Source: Actinoplanes sp040639655
GTDB taxonomy: Bacteria > Actinomycetota > Actinomycetes > Mycobacteriales > Micromonosporaceae
Length of the DNA stretch: 64,000 bases
Reading direction: 5' to 3'
Assembly (NCBI RefSeq): GCF_040639655.1
Contig: NZ_JBFAAI010000010.1
Span: forward strand, 62,001 to 126,000
Shown here: piece after piece, positions 23,135 to 30,615 of the stretch
Layout of the letters: the number at the start of each line of letters is the position of its first letter
How positions within the stretch are numbered: the first letter of the stretch is position 1
Notes under the pieces: model-generated
What the model was told of the DNA's origin: nothing
Seen by the model: only the letters and a program-made list of their open reading frames with translations
Databases searched by the model: none
Program-made: the position numbers and the translations under genes

Positions 23135-23313
23135 ATAAAACTGCCGCATATCTGCCGGCTGGGTGCGAGCGGTGAAGCACCTATCGACGCTCGTCGCAAT
23201 CAAGACAGTCACTAATCGCTATTTTGCACCTTTTGGGCTGCTTAGGATGAGCTTCTGGAAGTCGGGTCCGTCCCGGGGCGGACCCGTCCGGCGGCGAATC
23301 ATAAGGAACGATC

Positions 23314-24018
23314 ATGAGCGAACCTGACGAAGACCTGACGAGGACCGCGGAATCGGCCAGGACGGGGAGCGGCCCACGGCGCAAGAAGGCGATAGCCGCA
23401 GCCGGCGCCTTGGCCGCACTGGCGGCCGGCGCCGGTGTGTTCATGGCTCTGGACGACGACCCGGCACGGCACGCGTCGCCGAAGGCCGCCAGCGAACCCG
23501 GTGAGAACGGGGAAATACGCGGCGGCGGCATTCCCGGGTCGGCCGGCGTGGAGGCGGTAGAGCCGGATGAGGCCGGCGAGAAGGCGAAGGCCCAGCCGGA
23601 CAGCGCCAAGGAGCGCGTGGCTCGTGCGCAGAAGGCCGGTGCCGAACGTGGTGTGCCGGTCAAACGTCCCCTCCCGCAGAGCCTCACCGCCGTCGTGCCG
23701 GAAATCGACGTCAAGAAGATCGGTTCAGTCCAGAAAGGTGGGCAGGAGCTGCGCGTCGCTTCCGCTCGTGCTGATCTGACCGGGATGCGGGAACTGGCCT
23801 GGGTGGTCGGCTCCGGTGAGCCGTTCCGCTCCGTGCGGTGCTCCCAGACCTTCAAGCTGTCGAACGAGACGAAGCCGTCCAAGAAGCCGAACCTGCTGAT
23901 CTGCTGGCGGACGAGCGCGGACAAGAGCGTCTACACCGTCATGGTGGACATCGACGGCGCACCGTCCAAGCAGAAGAGCGAGGCGGCGATCGCCAAGCGG
24001 TGGCGGCAGATGGAGTGA
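23314..24018 (+). CDS. Membrane-anchored Cys-pair protein, paralogue A
   Basis: Protein of 234 residues: a short charged N-terminus, one membrane segment (KAIAAAGALAALAAGAGVFMAL), an Ala/Glu/Lys-rich linker and a C-terminal domain of about 90 residues outside the cell. That domain has the pattern LRVASARADLTGMRELAWV ... VRCSQTF ... LLICWRTSADKSVYTVMV ... KRWRQME. The same pattern (DLSG, RCTS, CWR-S, final W) recurs in the proteins at 26742-27500 and 34914-35642, so the three form a paralogous family that I cannot assign to a known one. The two conserved cysteines probably pair. AAGGA precedes the ATG by eight bases. It stands alone on the plus strand, followed by a strong terminator. Confidence 0.75.
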   Translation: MSEPDEDLTRTAESARTGSGPRRKKAIAAAGALAALAAGAGVFMALDDDPARHASPKAASEPGENGEIRGGGIPGSAGVEAVEPDEAGEKAKAQPDSAKERVARAQKAGAERGVPVKRPLPQSLTAVVPEIDVKKIGSVQKGGQELRVASARADLTGMRELAWVVGSGEPFRSVRCSQTFKLSNETKPSKKPNLLICWRTSADKSVYTVMVDIDGAPSKQKSEAAIAKRWRQME

Positions 24019-24033
24019 GGTGGGACGACAGTC

Positions 24034-24071
24034 GGGAATGGCCGCCTCCTGCCCGGGAGGCGGCCATTCCC
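24034..24071 (+). terminator. Strong hairpin terminator after paralogue A
   Basis: A perfect 16-bp stem GGGAATGGCCGCCTCC / GGAGGCGGCCATTCCC with a six-base loop, 16 bases after the stop codon. There is no T-tract, which is common for actinobacterial terminators. Confidence 0.85.
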
Positions 24072-24091
24072 AGGTTCGCGACCAATGAGAC

Positions 24092-24120
24092 GCGGCCCGG
24101 AGTCGGAGCCTCCGGGCCGC
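24092..24120 (-). terminator. Second hairpin, probably ending the TIG-protein transcript
   Basis: A perfect 10-bp stem GCGGCCCGGA / TCCGGGCCGC with a nine-base loop, 46 bases beyond the stop of the minus-strand surface-protein gene. Two back-to-back hairpins insulate the convergent genes. Confidence 0.7.
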
Positions 24121-24165
24121 TCGCTCACTGCTATTCAGGTGTCCGGCACCGAGGCGCCAGGTGGA

Positions 24166-26373
24166 TCAGAACGGAGCCACCGTGAAGGTGGAGCCGCTGG
24201 AGGTGACGCTGGCGGTGCTGGCGTTGGCCGGGTCGGCGTCGCTGACCACGGTCACGTTGTAGGCACCAGCCGGAACCGCGTTGCTGGAGGCGACCTCGAC
24301 CGAGCCTGCCACGATGGCCGTCGTGACCGGACGGGACAGCGTGACCGTGCTGCCGGACTCGTTCACGCCAGTGATGAAGGTGTCAGCGGCGAGGTTCGCA
24401 TGGGCGATGTACGCGCCCACATCCGCAGCGCTGAACGAACCGGGCGAGGCGCTCAGCGAGGTGCCGTCCTGCGCGGCGTTGGAACCCGTGACGTTGCGTG
24501 TCGAGCCGATGTCGAACCCAGTCGTCGCGCCCGTTACCGAGGGCTCCTGCGAGAGGACGGCAGTCCGTTCGTCCAGGACATCAGTGATCACGGTGCCGAC
24601 CGGGTAGTCGCCGGTTCCAGCCATGCTGATGGCCTTGCCGATGTCGGCCTTGGTGAAGTTGGCGTTCGCCGAGACGAGCTGGTACTGATCGTCCACCAGA
24701 GTGATGGCTTCGACGACCGTGCGGGCTCCGTTGGCGTTGGTGGTTTCGGTGCCGGCCGCGGTAAGTGCGTGAGCCAGATCAAGCGAGCACACCAGTTCGG
24801 TGTCACTCACCACCAGGACGTCGGTGCAGTCAGCGACCGCATTGACATTCGCCCGGTTCCCTGTGGTGACGTGCGCCGCGCCGTTCCACCGGCCGTGCAC
24901 GAGGTAGACGTGCGCATCCGTGTTGGCGGCGTCGTTGAAGTTGTACTCCAGGAATCCGGTGCCCAGCACGTTGATGTCCTGAGCGATCGTGGTGTTGGGT
25001 GCAGTGTTCGGAATGACGGCGAGACTGTTCACATAGGTGAAGGCGCCGGAGAGCGTGGCTGTGCCGGACGCCGTCGTGATGTTGAGCGCCTTGCTTCCCA
25101 GGCTGTTGGGCGGGGTGACCGCGGTGAAGGTGGTCTCGTTCACCGGGGTGACCGTCAGCGGTGAACCGCCGAGCGTGGCCGTGATGGAGCCAGGAGTCGT
25201 CGGCAGGTTGGTGCCCTTGACGGTCATCGTCACGCCACCCAGCGGCGTGCCGGAGGACGGCGAGACGATCGTCAGTGTGGGCACCGCAGCGGCCGTGTAG
25301 GTGCCGGCGGCCAGCAGCCTTCCGGTCGTGGTGCTCGTCGAGCTGTAGAGGCAGATGCTGTAGGGGCCGTCACCGACATCCACGACGGCCGGCATGGTAA
25401 CGGCGACCTTCGCGTTGGAGATCTTTCGGACGTCCGCAGCTTCGATGACACCGGGATCCACTGTCGTGTAGAGAGCGGGGCAGGGCGTCGCGGTCGTGGT
25501 CGTGGCCGGCGCGACCACCTCGGCGACCGGTTCTATACCGGTGAGGAAGGCGGTGGCACCGGTCAGTGTGACGGTCGCCAGCTCGGGGCCGACCGTGCTG
25601 CTCTGCGTCACCGCGCCGAGTGTCACCGAGTACGTCCCGACAGCGACGGGTGTTCCCGAGCCACCGCTCTCCGTGTAGACACACACGTTGAAGCCGGTGC
25701 CGTTAGGGCCACCCACGCCGGCCGGCACTGTGGCGGTGATCTGCGCCGCCGAGACCTTGGTGCTGGTCGCCGCGATGTTGGCCGGGTCCGTGTCGTTGGC
25801 GACCTGTCCACAACCCGTGGCGCTGGACGCGAAGGCGACAAATGGCGTGGCTGTGGTGAACAGCGACGTGACACCGGTCGGCGCGTTGATCGTGATGGTG
25901 TTGCCGCCGCCGCTCACGCCGCTCGTGGGCGTCACTGTGGCCGTCGGCGTCAGCACGAACTGCGTGGCGTCGTTGAGCACCGCGCTGGTGCCGACCGTCG
26001 TGCCGTTGTAGACACAGACGAAGTAGGGCTTCGGCAGGCTGCCGGTGTTGAGCGTCAGGCCGGACGGCACGGTGAACGACGCCGAGGTGGCGCTCAACTT
26101 GGTGGGGTTGGTCGCCGCGACGTTCGGCGCCGTGGTGTTGTACGTGCTGGGGCAGCTGGTGGCCGTGGTGAAGATGGCCCCCACGGTGGCGTTGGCGTTC
26201 GAGGTCAGGCCTTTGGCCACCACGGTCGAGCCGACCGGCCCGCCACCCGTAAGGCTGGTGAGCGGTGCGGCCAGGGCGGGCAGCTGGGTGCCGGCCATCG
26301 CGGTGACGACGGCACCGGTGACGAGCCCGGCCCCTACCAGCCGAGTTCGCCGTCGTTGCAGGGAGTTACGCAT
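24166..26373 (-). CDS. Secreted multi-repeat IPT/TIG surface protein
   Basis: Protein of 735 residues with a basic N-terminus and signal peptide (LVGAGLVTGAVVTAMAGTQLPALA). Three repeats of roughly 90-100 residues follow, each with a cysteine early (SCPSTYNT, GCGQVAND, PCPALYTT) and a second in a strand (YFVCVYNG, FNVCVYTE, YSICLYSS), so each repeat likely holds one disulfide. Next comes an IPT/TIG Ig-like domain (TIVSPSSGTPLGGVTMTVKG) and a C-terminal part with two copies of a phage-fibre-like repeat (FTKADIGKAI...TVITDV and FSAADVGAYI...TFITGV). GTAGGAGG lies upstream of the ATG. There is no LPXTG or membrane anchor, so it is probably released or held non-covalently. It may be an adhesin-like or hyphal surface protein. 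Confidence 0.8.
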   Translation of the reverse strand: MRNSLQRRRTRLVGAGLVTGAVVTAMAGTQLPALAAPLTSLTGGGPVGSTVVAKGLTSNANATVGAIFTTATSCPSTYNTTAPNVAATNPTKLSATSASFTVPSGLTLNTGSLPKPYFVCVYNGTTVGTSAVLNDATQFVLTPTATVTPTSGVSGGGNTITINAPTGVTSLFTTATPFVAFASSATGCGQVANDTDPANIAATSTKVSAAQITATVPAGVGGPNGTGFNVCVYTESGGSGTPVAVGTYSVTLGAVTQSSTVGPELATVTLTGATAFLTGIEPVAEVVAPATTTTATPCPALYTTVDPGVIEAADVRKISNAKVAVTMPAVVDVGDGPYSICLYSSTSTTTGRLLAAGTYTAAAVPTLTIVSPSSGTPLGGVTMTVKGTNLPTTPGSITATLGGSPLTVTPVNETTFTAVTPPNSLGSKALNITTASGTATLSGAFTYVNSLAVIPNTAPNTTIAQDINVLGTGFLEYNFNDAANTDAHVYLVHGRWNGAAHVTTGNRANVNAVADCTDVLVVSDTELVCSLDLAHALTAAGTETTNANGARTVVEAITLVDDQYQLVSANANFTKADIGKAISMAGTGDYPVGTVITDVLDERTAVLSQEPSVTGATTGFDIGSTRNVTGSNAAQDGTSLSASPGSFSAADVGAYIAHANLAADTFITGVNESGSTVTLSRPVTTAIVAGSVEVASSNAVPAGAYNVTVVSDADPANASTASVTSSGSTFTVAPF

Positions 26374-26741
26374 GCGAGGTCCTCCTACGGGTCCCTTGGA
26401 CCGCGTTGCTTGGATTTAGTGGCTCGGCGCTCGAATGCGCGATGACGAGCCGTCTCGCCGTGAGCGTAACGTGGCTTTTGCAGCCAATAGGGCGAAGTGA
26501 TTAATTTGAGTGTATTGCGGCTTTGTGTTTAAGCGATTGTTCGGGACCGGGTGATGAAAGCACCGGATTCCCTATAATCGCGACCGTTCGCCTGGCTTTC
26601 GGAGGGTGGTCGGCCGGGCTATCGGTGTTTCCATTTCCCTTCCGCAACTTCAGTAACATCTGCTCCGTGCGCGACGTTGTCGTGCGTTAATGAAGTCGCT
26701 GTCAGCTTTGGTGCTCGAACAGTGGTTCTGTCGCATTTGAA
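26374..26741. other. AT-rich intergenic region upstream of the TIG-protein gene
   Basis: This 368-base gap separates two minus-strand genes. It must hold the promoter of the TIG-protein gene. Bases 26480-26700 are unusually AT-rich for this genome. A small palindrome GGTCC-CTT-GGACC (26390-26402) sits in the leader, 17 bases upstream of the start. I see no gene, and no match to the conserved core of the ydaO (c-di-AMP) riboswitch that precedes some secreted actinobacterial proteins. Confidence 0.5.
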
Positions 26742-27500
26742 TCATCCGAGCTTCGACCACTCATCGCGAATGATGGCTGCGACTGTCGAGGTATCGGGTT
26801 TGCGGTTCGGTGTCGCTGCCAGCGCCACCACGCTGCGGGTCTCGGACGTCCGCCAGCACAGGAGGACCCCGGCTCGTTCCTCGGCGGGGACGTCGGCGCT
26901 GAACCGGATCTTGCTGGTGCACCTGGTCCCGCCTTCGACGGGCCTGCCCTCATCCCCGGCGCGAAGCATCTCCGGCCCGCCCGACAGATCCCGTCCGGCG
27001 GTCGCGATGCGGATCGTTCCGTTCTTGATCTTCTGTGTCCGGACGTCGGCCGGTGCCGCGGCTCCGGTGCTCAGCGGCCGCATCAGTGCGACCCCGTCGG
27101 CCTCGGCTGATCGGCGTGCTTCGGCGATCTCCTTGCGGACATCCTCGGCGGACCTGGCCCGGCCCGGCGTGGGCTCGGGCTCCCTGGCACCCTTCGTGTC
27201 CTTCGGTGCCGCCTTTGCTGTGCCCGTGCGGTCCGCCGCCGGGGCCGCCGGAGCCGCCGAGAGCTCCGCCGCGGACGTTGGCTGACTCCCCACGTCCGGC
27301 TCAATGGGACGGGCCGCCTCGATCTCCCGGGCGGGTGGGTCGTTATCGCTCATGAGCCACGTGGTGGTCCCGTAGGCTCCGGAACCGAGAATCGCCGCCA
27401 CGCCGAGCACCCCCGCGATCTGTTTGCTCCGCGGCCACGGGCGATGCCCAGCGGCCGGGTTTCGTCCGGCGCCGGCATCGTCATGCCCGTCGTCGATCAT
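26742..27500 (-). CDS. Membrane-anchored Cys-pair protein, paralogue B
   Basis: Protein of 252 residues with the same plan as the genes at 23314 and 34914: acidic N-terminus (MIDDGHDDAGAG), one membrane segment (IAGVLGVAAILGSGAYGTTTWL), a Pro/Ala/Glu linker and an outer C-terminal domain with IRIATAGRDLSGGPEML, TRCTSKIRF, GVLLCWRTSETRSVVALA and DEWSKLG. The start ATG 27500 has AAGGGGGA upstream; an open frame continues far upstream but is not coding in character. Two sequence blocks in its upstream region (27556-27569 and 27639-27658) recur upstream of paralogue C, which suggests shared control. No function is known; I infer an envelope sensor or anti-sigma-like role only from its topology. 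Confidence 0.75.
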   Translation of the reverse strand: MIDDGHDDAGAGRNPAAGHRPWPRSKQIAGVLGVAAILGSGAYGTTTWLMSDNDPPAREIEAARPIEPDVGSQPTSAAELSAAPAAPAADRTGTAKAAPKDTKGAREPEPTPGRARSAEDVRKEIAEARRSAEADGVALMRPLSTGAAAPADVRTQKIKNGTIRIATAGRDLSGGPEMLRAGDEGRPVEGGTRCTSKIRFSADVPAEERAGVLLCWRTSETRSVVALAATPNRKPDTSTVAAIIRDEWSKLG

Positions 27501-27886
27501 CCTGATCCCCCTTCGAGTCCCGGTTGCGGGTGCCGGTCGAGTAGTGGCTCCGCTACCCATGGTTCCAAGGTGAAAGCCGTGCCGGGCTGAATCAGGTGAG
27601 GACAATCCTGAGAGTTTGCCGAGACCGGTACTCGGCCGGGCCGTTGTATCGCCGGCCCGGCGTCCCGGTTCGACTCCTTGTCGGCTTCCGCGTTCCCGAA
27701 GTGCGGTGTAGCGCGGATTGCTAATGTTTGGCACGTGAGTGCGGGTGCGCCGAACGAGTCCGGCGTGCTCGGCGCCCGGCGGTTCCGCGTGTCGATTCCA
27801 CGACTGTGACATCCGCCAGTTCCGCGGTTGAAGATGCTGTGGCCTCCCGGGAAAAACATCGCTGATAAACCTTTGAGGAGATTTCT
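27501..27886. other. Divergent control region of paralogue B and DUF4142 gene
   Basis: A 386-base gap between divergent genes. It contains CCCATGGTTCCAAG (27556-27569) and GGCCGTTGTATCGCCGG (from 27639), both nearly repeated upstream of paralogue C. There are two hairpins: GCCGAG / CTCGGC (27618-27636) and CCGGGCC / GGCCCGG (27636-27660). On the minus strand the first block reads TTGGAACCATGGG, compatible with an ECF-sigma -35 element GGAAC. I see no additional gene. Confidence 0.5.
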
Positions 27887-28444
27887 GTGTTCTATTCCCG
27901 TGCCCTGCGAGCGGTCGGTATGGCGGGCATTCTGCTCGTCGCGGCGGCCCCCGCACCGGCGGCCGCATCGACCACTCAGGATGTGGCGTTCGCGCAGGCG
28001 GCGCACCAGAACAATCTGGCCGAGGTGGCCGCCGGGAAGGTCGCCTTCAGGAAGTCGAAGGACCCGGTCGTGAAGGAACTGGCCGCCACCTTCATGCGTG
28101 ACCACATCCGGATGGACGCGGAGCTCGCCCGCACCGCACGGAAGCTCGAGATCCACCTGCCCGCCACGCCCAGCGACGAACAGCAGGCGCTTGTCCGGCG
28201 TTATGAGGCAGCCGGCGCGGACACCTTCGACGAGTACTACATCTCCACCCAGCTGGTCGCCCATCGGGAGGCCCACGAGCTGGCCGCCACGCAGGCCGAG
28301 AAGGGCGCCGATCCGGCTCTGCGGAACCTCGCCGAGAAGGCCACCGGAGTCATCGACGGGCATCGGGACCTGCTGAGGGCGGCAGCGGTGTCGGAGGGCA
28401 TGGCGGGATACGTCGAGGCCTCGGGGCGTGCACCGCGTGATTGA
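27887..28444 (+). CDS. Exported DUF4142 protein
   Basis: Protein of 185 residues with a signal peptide (AVGMAGILLVAAAPAPAAAS). The mature part is a four-helix ferritin-like bundle typical of DUF4142: FAQAAHQNNLAEVAAGKVA, VVKELAATFMRDHIRMDAEL, FDEYYISTQLVAHREAHELA and ATGVIDGHRDLLRAA. Met/His pairs occur on the helices but no confirmed metal site. GTG at 27887 is set by GAGGAG six bases upstream. Family members are secreted proteins of unknown function, frequent in actinobacteria and proteobacteria. It precedes the subtilisin tandem array on the same strand by 178 bases. Confidence 0.88.
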   Translation: MFYSRALRAVGMAGILLVAAAPAPAAASTTQDVAFAQAAHQNNLAEVAAGKVAFRKSKDPVVKELAATFMRDHIRMDAELARTARKLEIHLPATPSDEQQALVRRYEAAGADTFDEYYISTQLVAHREAHELAATQAEKGADPALRNLAEKATGVIDGHRDLLRAAAVSEGMAGYVEASGRAPRD

Positions 28445-28592
28445 TCCCCGGGCCACCAGCGGGTGAGCCCATCGCAGAACGAACCCAGTGAAGCTCTTCT
28501 CCGGCCTCGTGCCTCCCGGCGCGGGGCCGGATGCTGCTACCCGGCCGCAACCAAGCGAAAGATAAGCGTCCCGGCGCTCCGGCCGATGTTCG

Positions 28593-28610
28593 TCCCCGAC
28601 CGCAAGGGGA
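28593..28610 (+). promoter_or_regulatory. Short leader hairpin at the SD of subtilisin 1
   Basis: TCCCC (28593-28597) can pair with GGGGA (28606-28610), the first part of the GGGGAGG ribosome-binding site. Five pairs only, so this is weak alone; it is listed because the next two subtilisin genes show stronger versions in the same place. Confidence 0.3.
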
Positions 28611-28622
28611 GGGACTCCGGGG

Positions 28623-30491
28623 ATGAAGGTTCAGCTGCTCCGTTACGCCGCCGGGGCGGTGGCGGCGGGTGCGCTCGCCGCTGTCGGTGTGTATGTGCTG
28701 CCGACCGGCACCGCCGCATGGCAGCCGGTCACCTACGGGCTCACCCGAACCGCTGAGGAGCTGGTCCCGGCGACCGTCTCGGTGGCGGCGCCGGCCCGGG
28801 TGGTCAGTACCAAGGTCGGCCGCGACGGGAAACCGGTGGTCAGCGTCAAGGAGGCCACCGACCGGGCCGCCACCGCGAAGCTGATCAAGGACGGTCAGCA
28901 GGCGGACGGTGCGGTCAGTGTGGAGATCGACACCCCGGTGTACGCGCTGGGCGTACCCACCGGATCGGATCCTTATCGGTCTCAGCAGTGGGACCTCGCC
29001 AAGATGCGGGTGGCCGAGGGCTGGCAGAAGTCGACCGGCAGCGGGGTGACCGTCGCCGTCATCGACACGGGTGTGGACTCGTCGCACCCGGACCTGGCGG
29101 CGAACGTGCTCCGCGGCTACGACGCGGTCGCGAACCGGGCCGGCGTCATCACCGACGGCAACGGGCACGGTACGCACGTGGCGGGCACCATCGCGGCCGT
29201 GACCGGCAACAACGCCGGCGTCTCGGCGGTGGCTCCGGATGCTCGGATCCTGCCGGTCAAGGTGCTCTCCGACAACGGCAGCGGCTACTCGTCGGACACG
29301 GCCGAGGGGATCGTCTGGGCCGCCGACAACGGCGCCAAGGTGATCAACATGTCGCTGGGCGGGCCGTCGAGGAGCACGGCGGTCAGCAACGCGATCGCGT
29401 ACGCGCGCAGCAAGGGCGTCACCGTGGTGGCGGCGGCCGGCAACGAGCGCCAGTCCGGCAGCCCGACCTCGTACCCGGGCGCTGACCAGGGTGTGATCGC
29501 GGTTGCCGCGACCACCTCGGCCGACGGTATCGCCTCCTACTCGAACGCCGGCAGCTACGTCGATGTCGCCGCTCCCGGTAGCGGCATTCTCAGCACGTAC
29601 CCGATGAGGCTCGGAAATGGATATGCCTCGCTGAACGGAACCTCGATGGCCTCGCCGCACGTTGCGGCGGTCGCTGCGCTGCTCAAGGCCTATCAGCCGC
29701 TGCTGACGCCGGACCAGATCGAGGCCGCCCTGGAGAAGTCCGCGGTCGACCTCGGCACGAGGGGCTTCGACAGCGACTACGGCAACGGGCGGGTCGACGC
29801 CGCCGCGGCACTCACCGTGGTCACGCCGCCGACGACTCCGCCGACCACGGCGCCGACGACTCCGTCCACCGCGCCGACGACTCCGTCCACCGCGCCGCCG
29901 ACCCCGACCACCGCGCCGACGACGAGCCCGGCTCCGAGCGGCAGCACCCCGGCCGCCCCGAAGCTCACCCCGCTCATCACCACGAACGTGACGACCCGCG
30001 AGGTGGCCTACGGAACCAGGGTTTCGGTCACGTTCACCGTCCGGGTCGGCGGCAAGAGCCTCAACCGGAAGCCGGTACGCCTCTGCGTCGCCGAAACCGG
30101 CAGCGAGGCCGTCTGCACCGAGACGACGACCGGTGCCACCGGGTCCGTGGTGCTCACGCGCACCGCTACGGCCGGTTTCAAGGTCCACGCCGAGGTCGCC
30201 GAGACCGCGACGACGAACGCTGCCAGGTCGGCGACGTCGACGTTCACGGTCCGGGCGAAGGTGACGCTCGCGCGCACCGCCAAGGGCGTGATGACGGTGG
30301 CGTTGCTCGGCGCCGCCGGACAGACCGTGCAGGTCCAGCAGTACGCGAACCGCGCCTGGCAGAACGTCGGCGAGTACACCGCGGCGCCGATGACGAGGGT
30401 GAGCGGCCTGATCCCCGGGCAGCGATACCGGGTGGTGGTGCCGGACACCGCCGCGATCCTGGGGACGGCAAGCATCCCGATCACCGCTTGA
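28623..30491 (+). CDS. Secreted subtilisin-like protease 1 of the tandem array
   Basis: Protein of 622 residues. The signal peptide (AAGAVAAGALAAVGVYVLPTG) is followed by a propeptide-like domain (ARVVSTKVGRDGKPVVSVKE) and a complete S8 catalytic domain: Asp148 in AVIDTGVDS, His182 in GNGHGTHVAG, Ser341 in NGTSMASPHVA. A Pro/Thr linker (TPPTTPPTTAPTTPSTAP) leads to two Ig-like beta domains, one with a Cys pair (RLCVAET, AVCTET), ending in YRVVVPDTAAILGTASIPIT. The ATG at 28623 is preceded by GGGGAGG. It is paralogous to the next two genes and to 15357-17096. It probably acts on extracellular proteins; the tail may bind the cell wall. Confidence 0.95.
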   Translation: MKVQLLRYAAGAVAAGALAAVGVYVLPTGTAAWQPVTYGLTRTAEELVPATVSVAAPARVVSTKVGRDGKPVVSVKEATDRAATAKLIKDGQQADGAVSVEIDTPVYALGVPTGSDPYRSQQWDLAKMRVAEGWQKSTGSGVTVAVIDTGVDSSHPDLAANVLRGYDAVANRAGVITDGNGHGTHVAGTIAAVTGNNAGVSAVAPDARILPVKVLSDNGSGYSSDTAEGIVWAADNGAKVINMSLGGPSRSTAVSNAIAYARSKGVTVVAAAGNERQSGSPTSYPGADQGVIAVAATTSADGIASYSNAGSYVDVAAPGSGILSTYPMRLGNGYASLNGTSMASPHVAAVAALLKAYQPLLTPDQIEAALEKSAVDLGTRGFDSDYGNGRVDAAAALTVVTPPTTPPTTAPTTPSTAPTTPSTAPPTPTTAPTTSPAPSGSTPAAPKLTPLITTNVTTREVAYGTRVSVTFTVRVGGKSLNRKPVRLCVAETGSEAVCTETTTGATGSVVLTRTATAGFKVHAEVAETATTNAARSATSTFTVRAKVTLARTAKGVMTVALLGAAGQTVQVQQYANRAWQNVGEYTAAPMTRVSGLIPGQRYRVVVPDTAAILGTASIPITA

Positions 30492-30518
30492 GAGCCGGGA
30501 CCGCTGCGAGATGGCAAA

Positions 30519-30531
30519 GGTCGGACACCCG
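30519..30531 (+). repeat. Conserved leader element copy 1
   Basis: GGTCGGACACCCG, 97 bases upstream of the subtilisin 2 start. The identical 13-mer occurs at 32931-32943 upstream of subtilisin 3, in both cases shortly followed by CAACC. It may be a regulatory RNA or DNA element. Confidence 0.45.
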
Positions 30532-30583
30532 CTCCCCAGCCGCAACCACCGGAAGAATCAACGCCGGACTGACATCGCCGATC

Positions 30584-30609
30584 TCCTTCCCGAAGACGTA
30601 CGGGGAGGG
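30584..30609 (+). promoter_or_regulatory. SD-sequestering hairpin of subtilisin 2
   Basis: TCCTTCCCG (30584-30592) pairs with CGGGGAGGG (30601-30609) over nine positions including two G-T wobbles, with an eight-base loop. The right arm is the ribosome-binding site seven bases before the ATG at 30616, so folding would hide it. Confidence 0.5.
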
Positions 30610-30615
30610 ACATCA

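Larger units (their letters stand above)
22987..23313. other. AT-rich divergent regulatory region with iron-box-like sites
   Basis: This 327-base gap between the divergent DUF1540 and membrane-protein genes is clearly richer in A/T than its surroundings, especially 23020-23150. It holds two iron-box-like sites (separate entries), a TATATAA stretch at 23132-23138, and a 7-bp GC hairpin GGGTCCG / CGGACCC (23264-23270 and 23279-23285) in the leader of the forward gene. I see no open frame worth calling. Confidence 0.6.
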
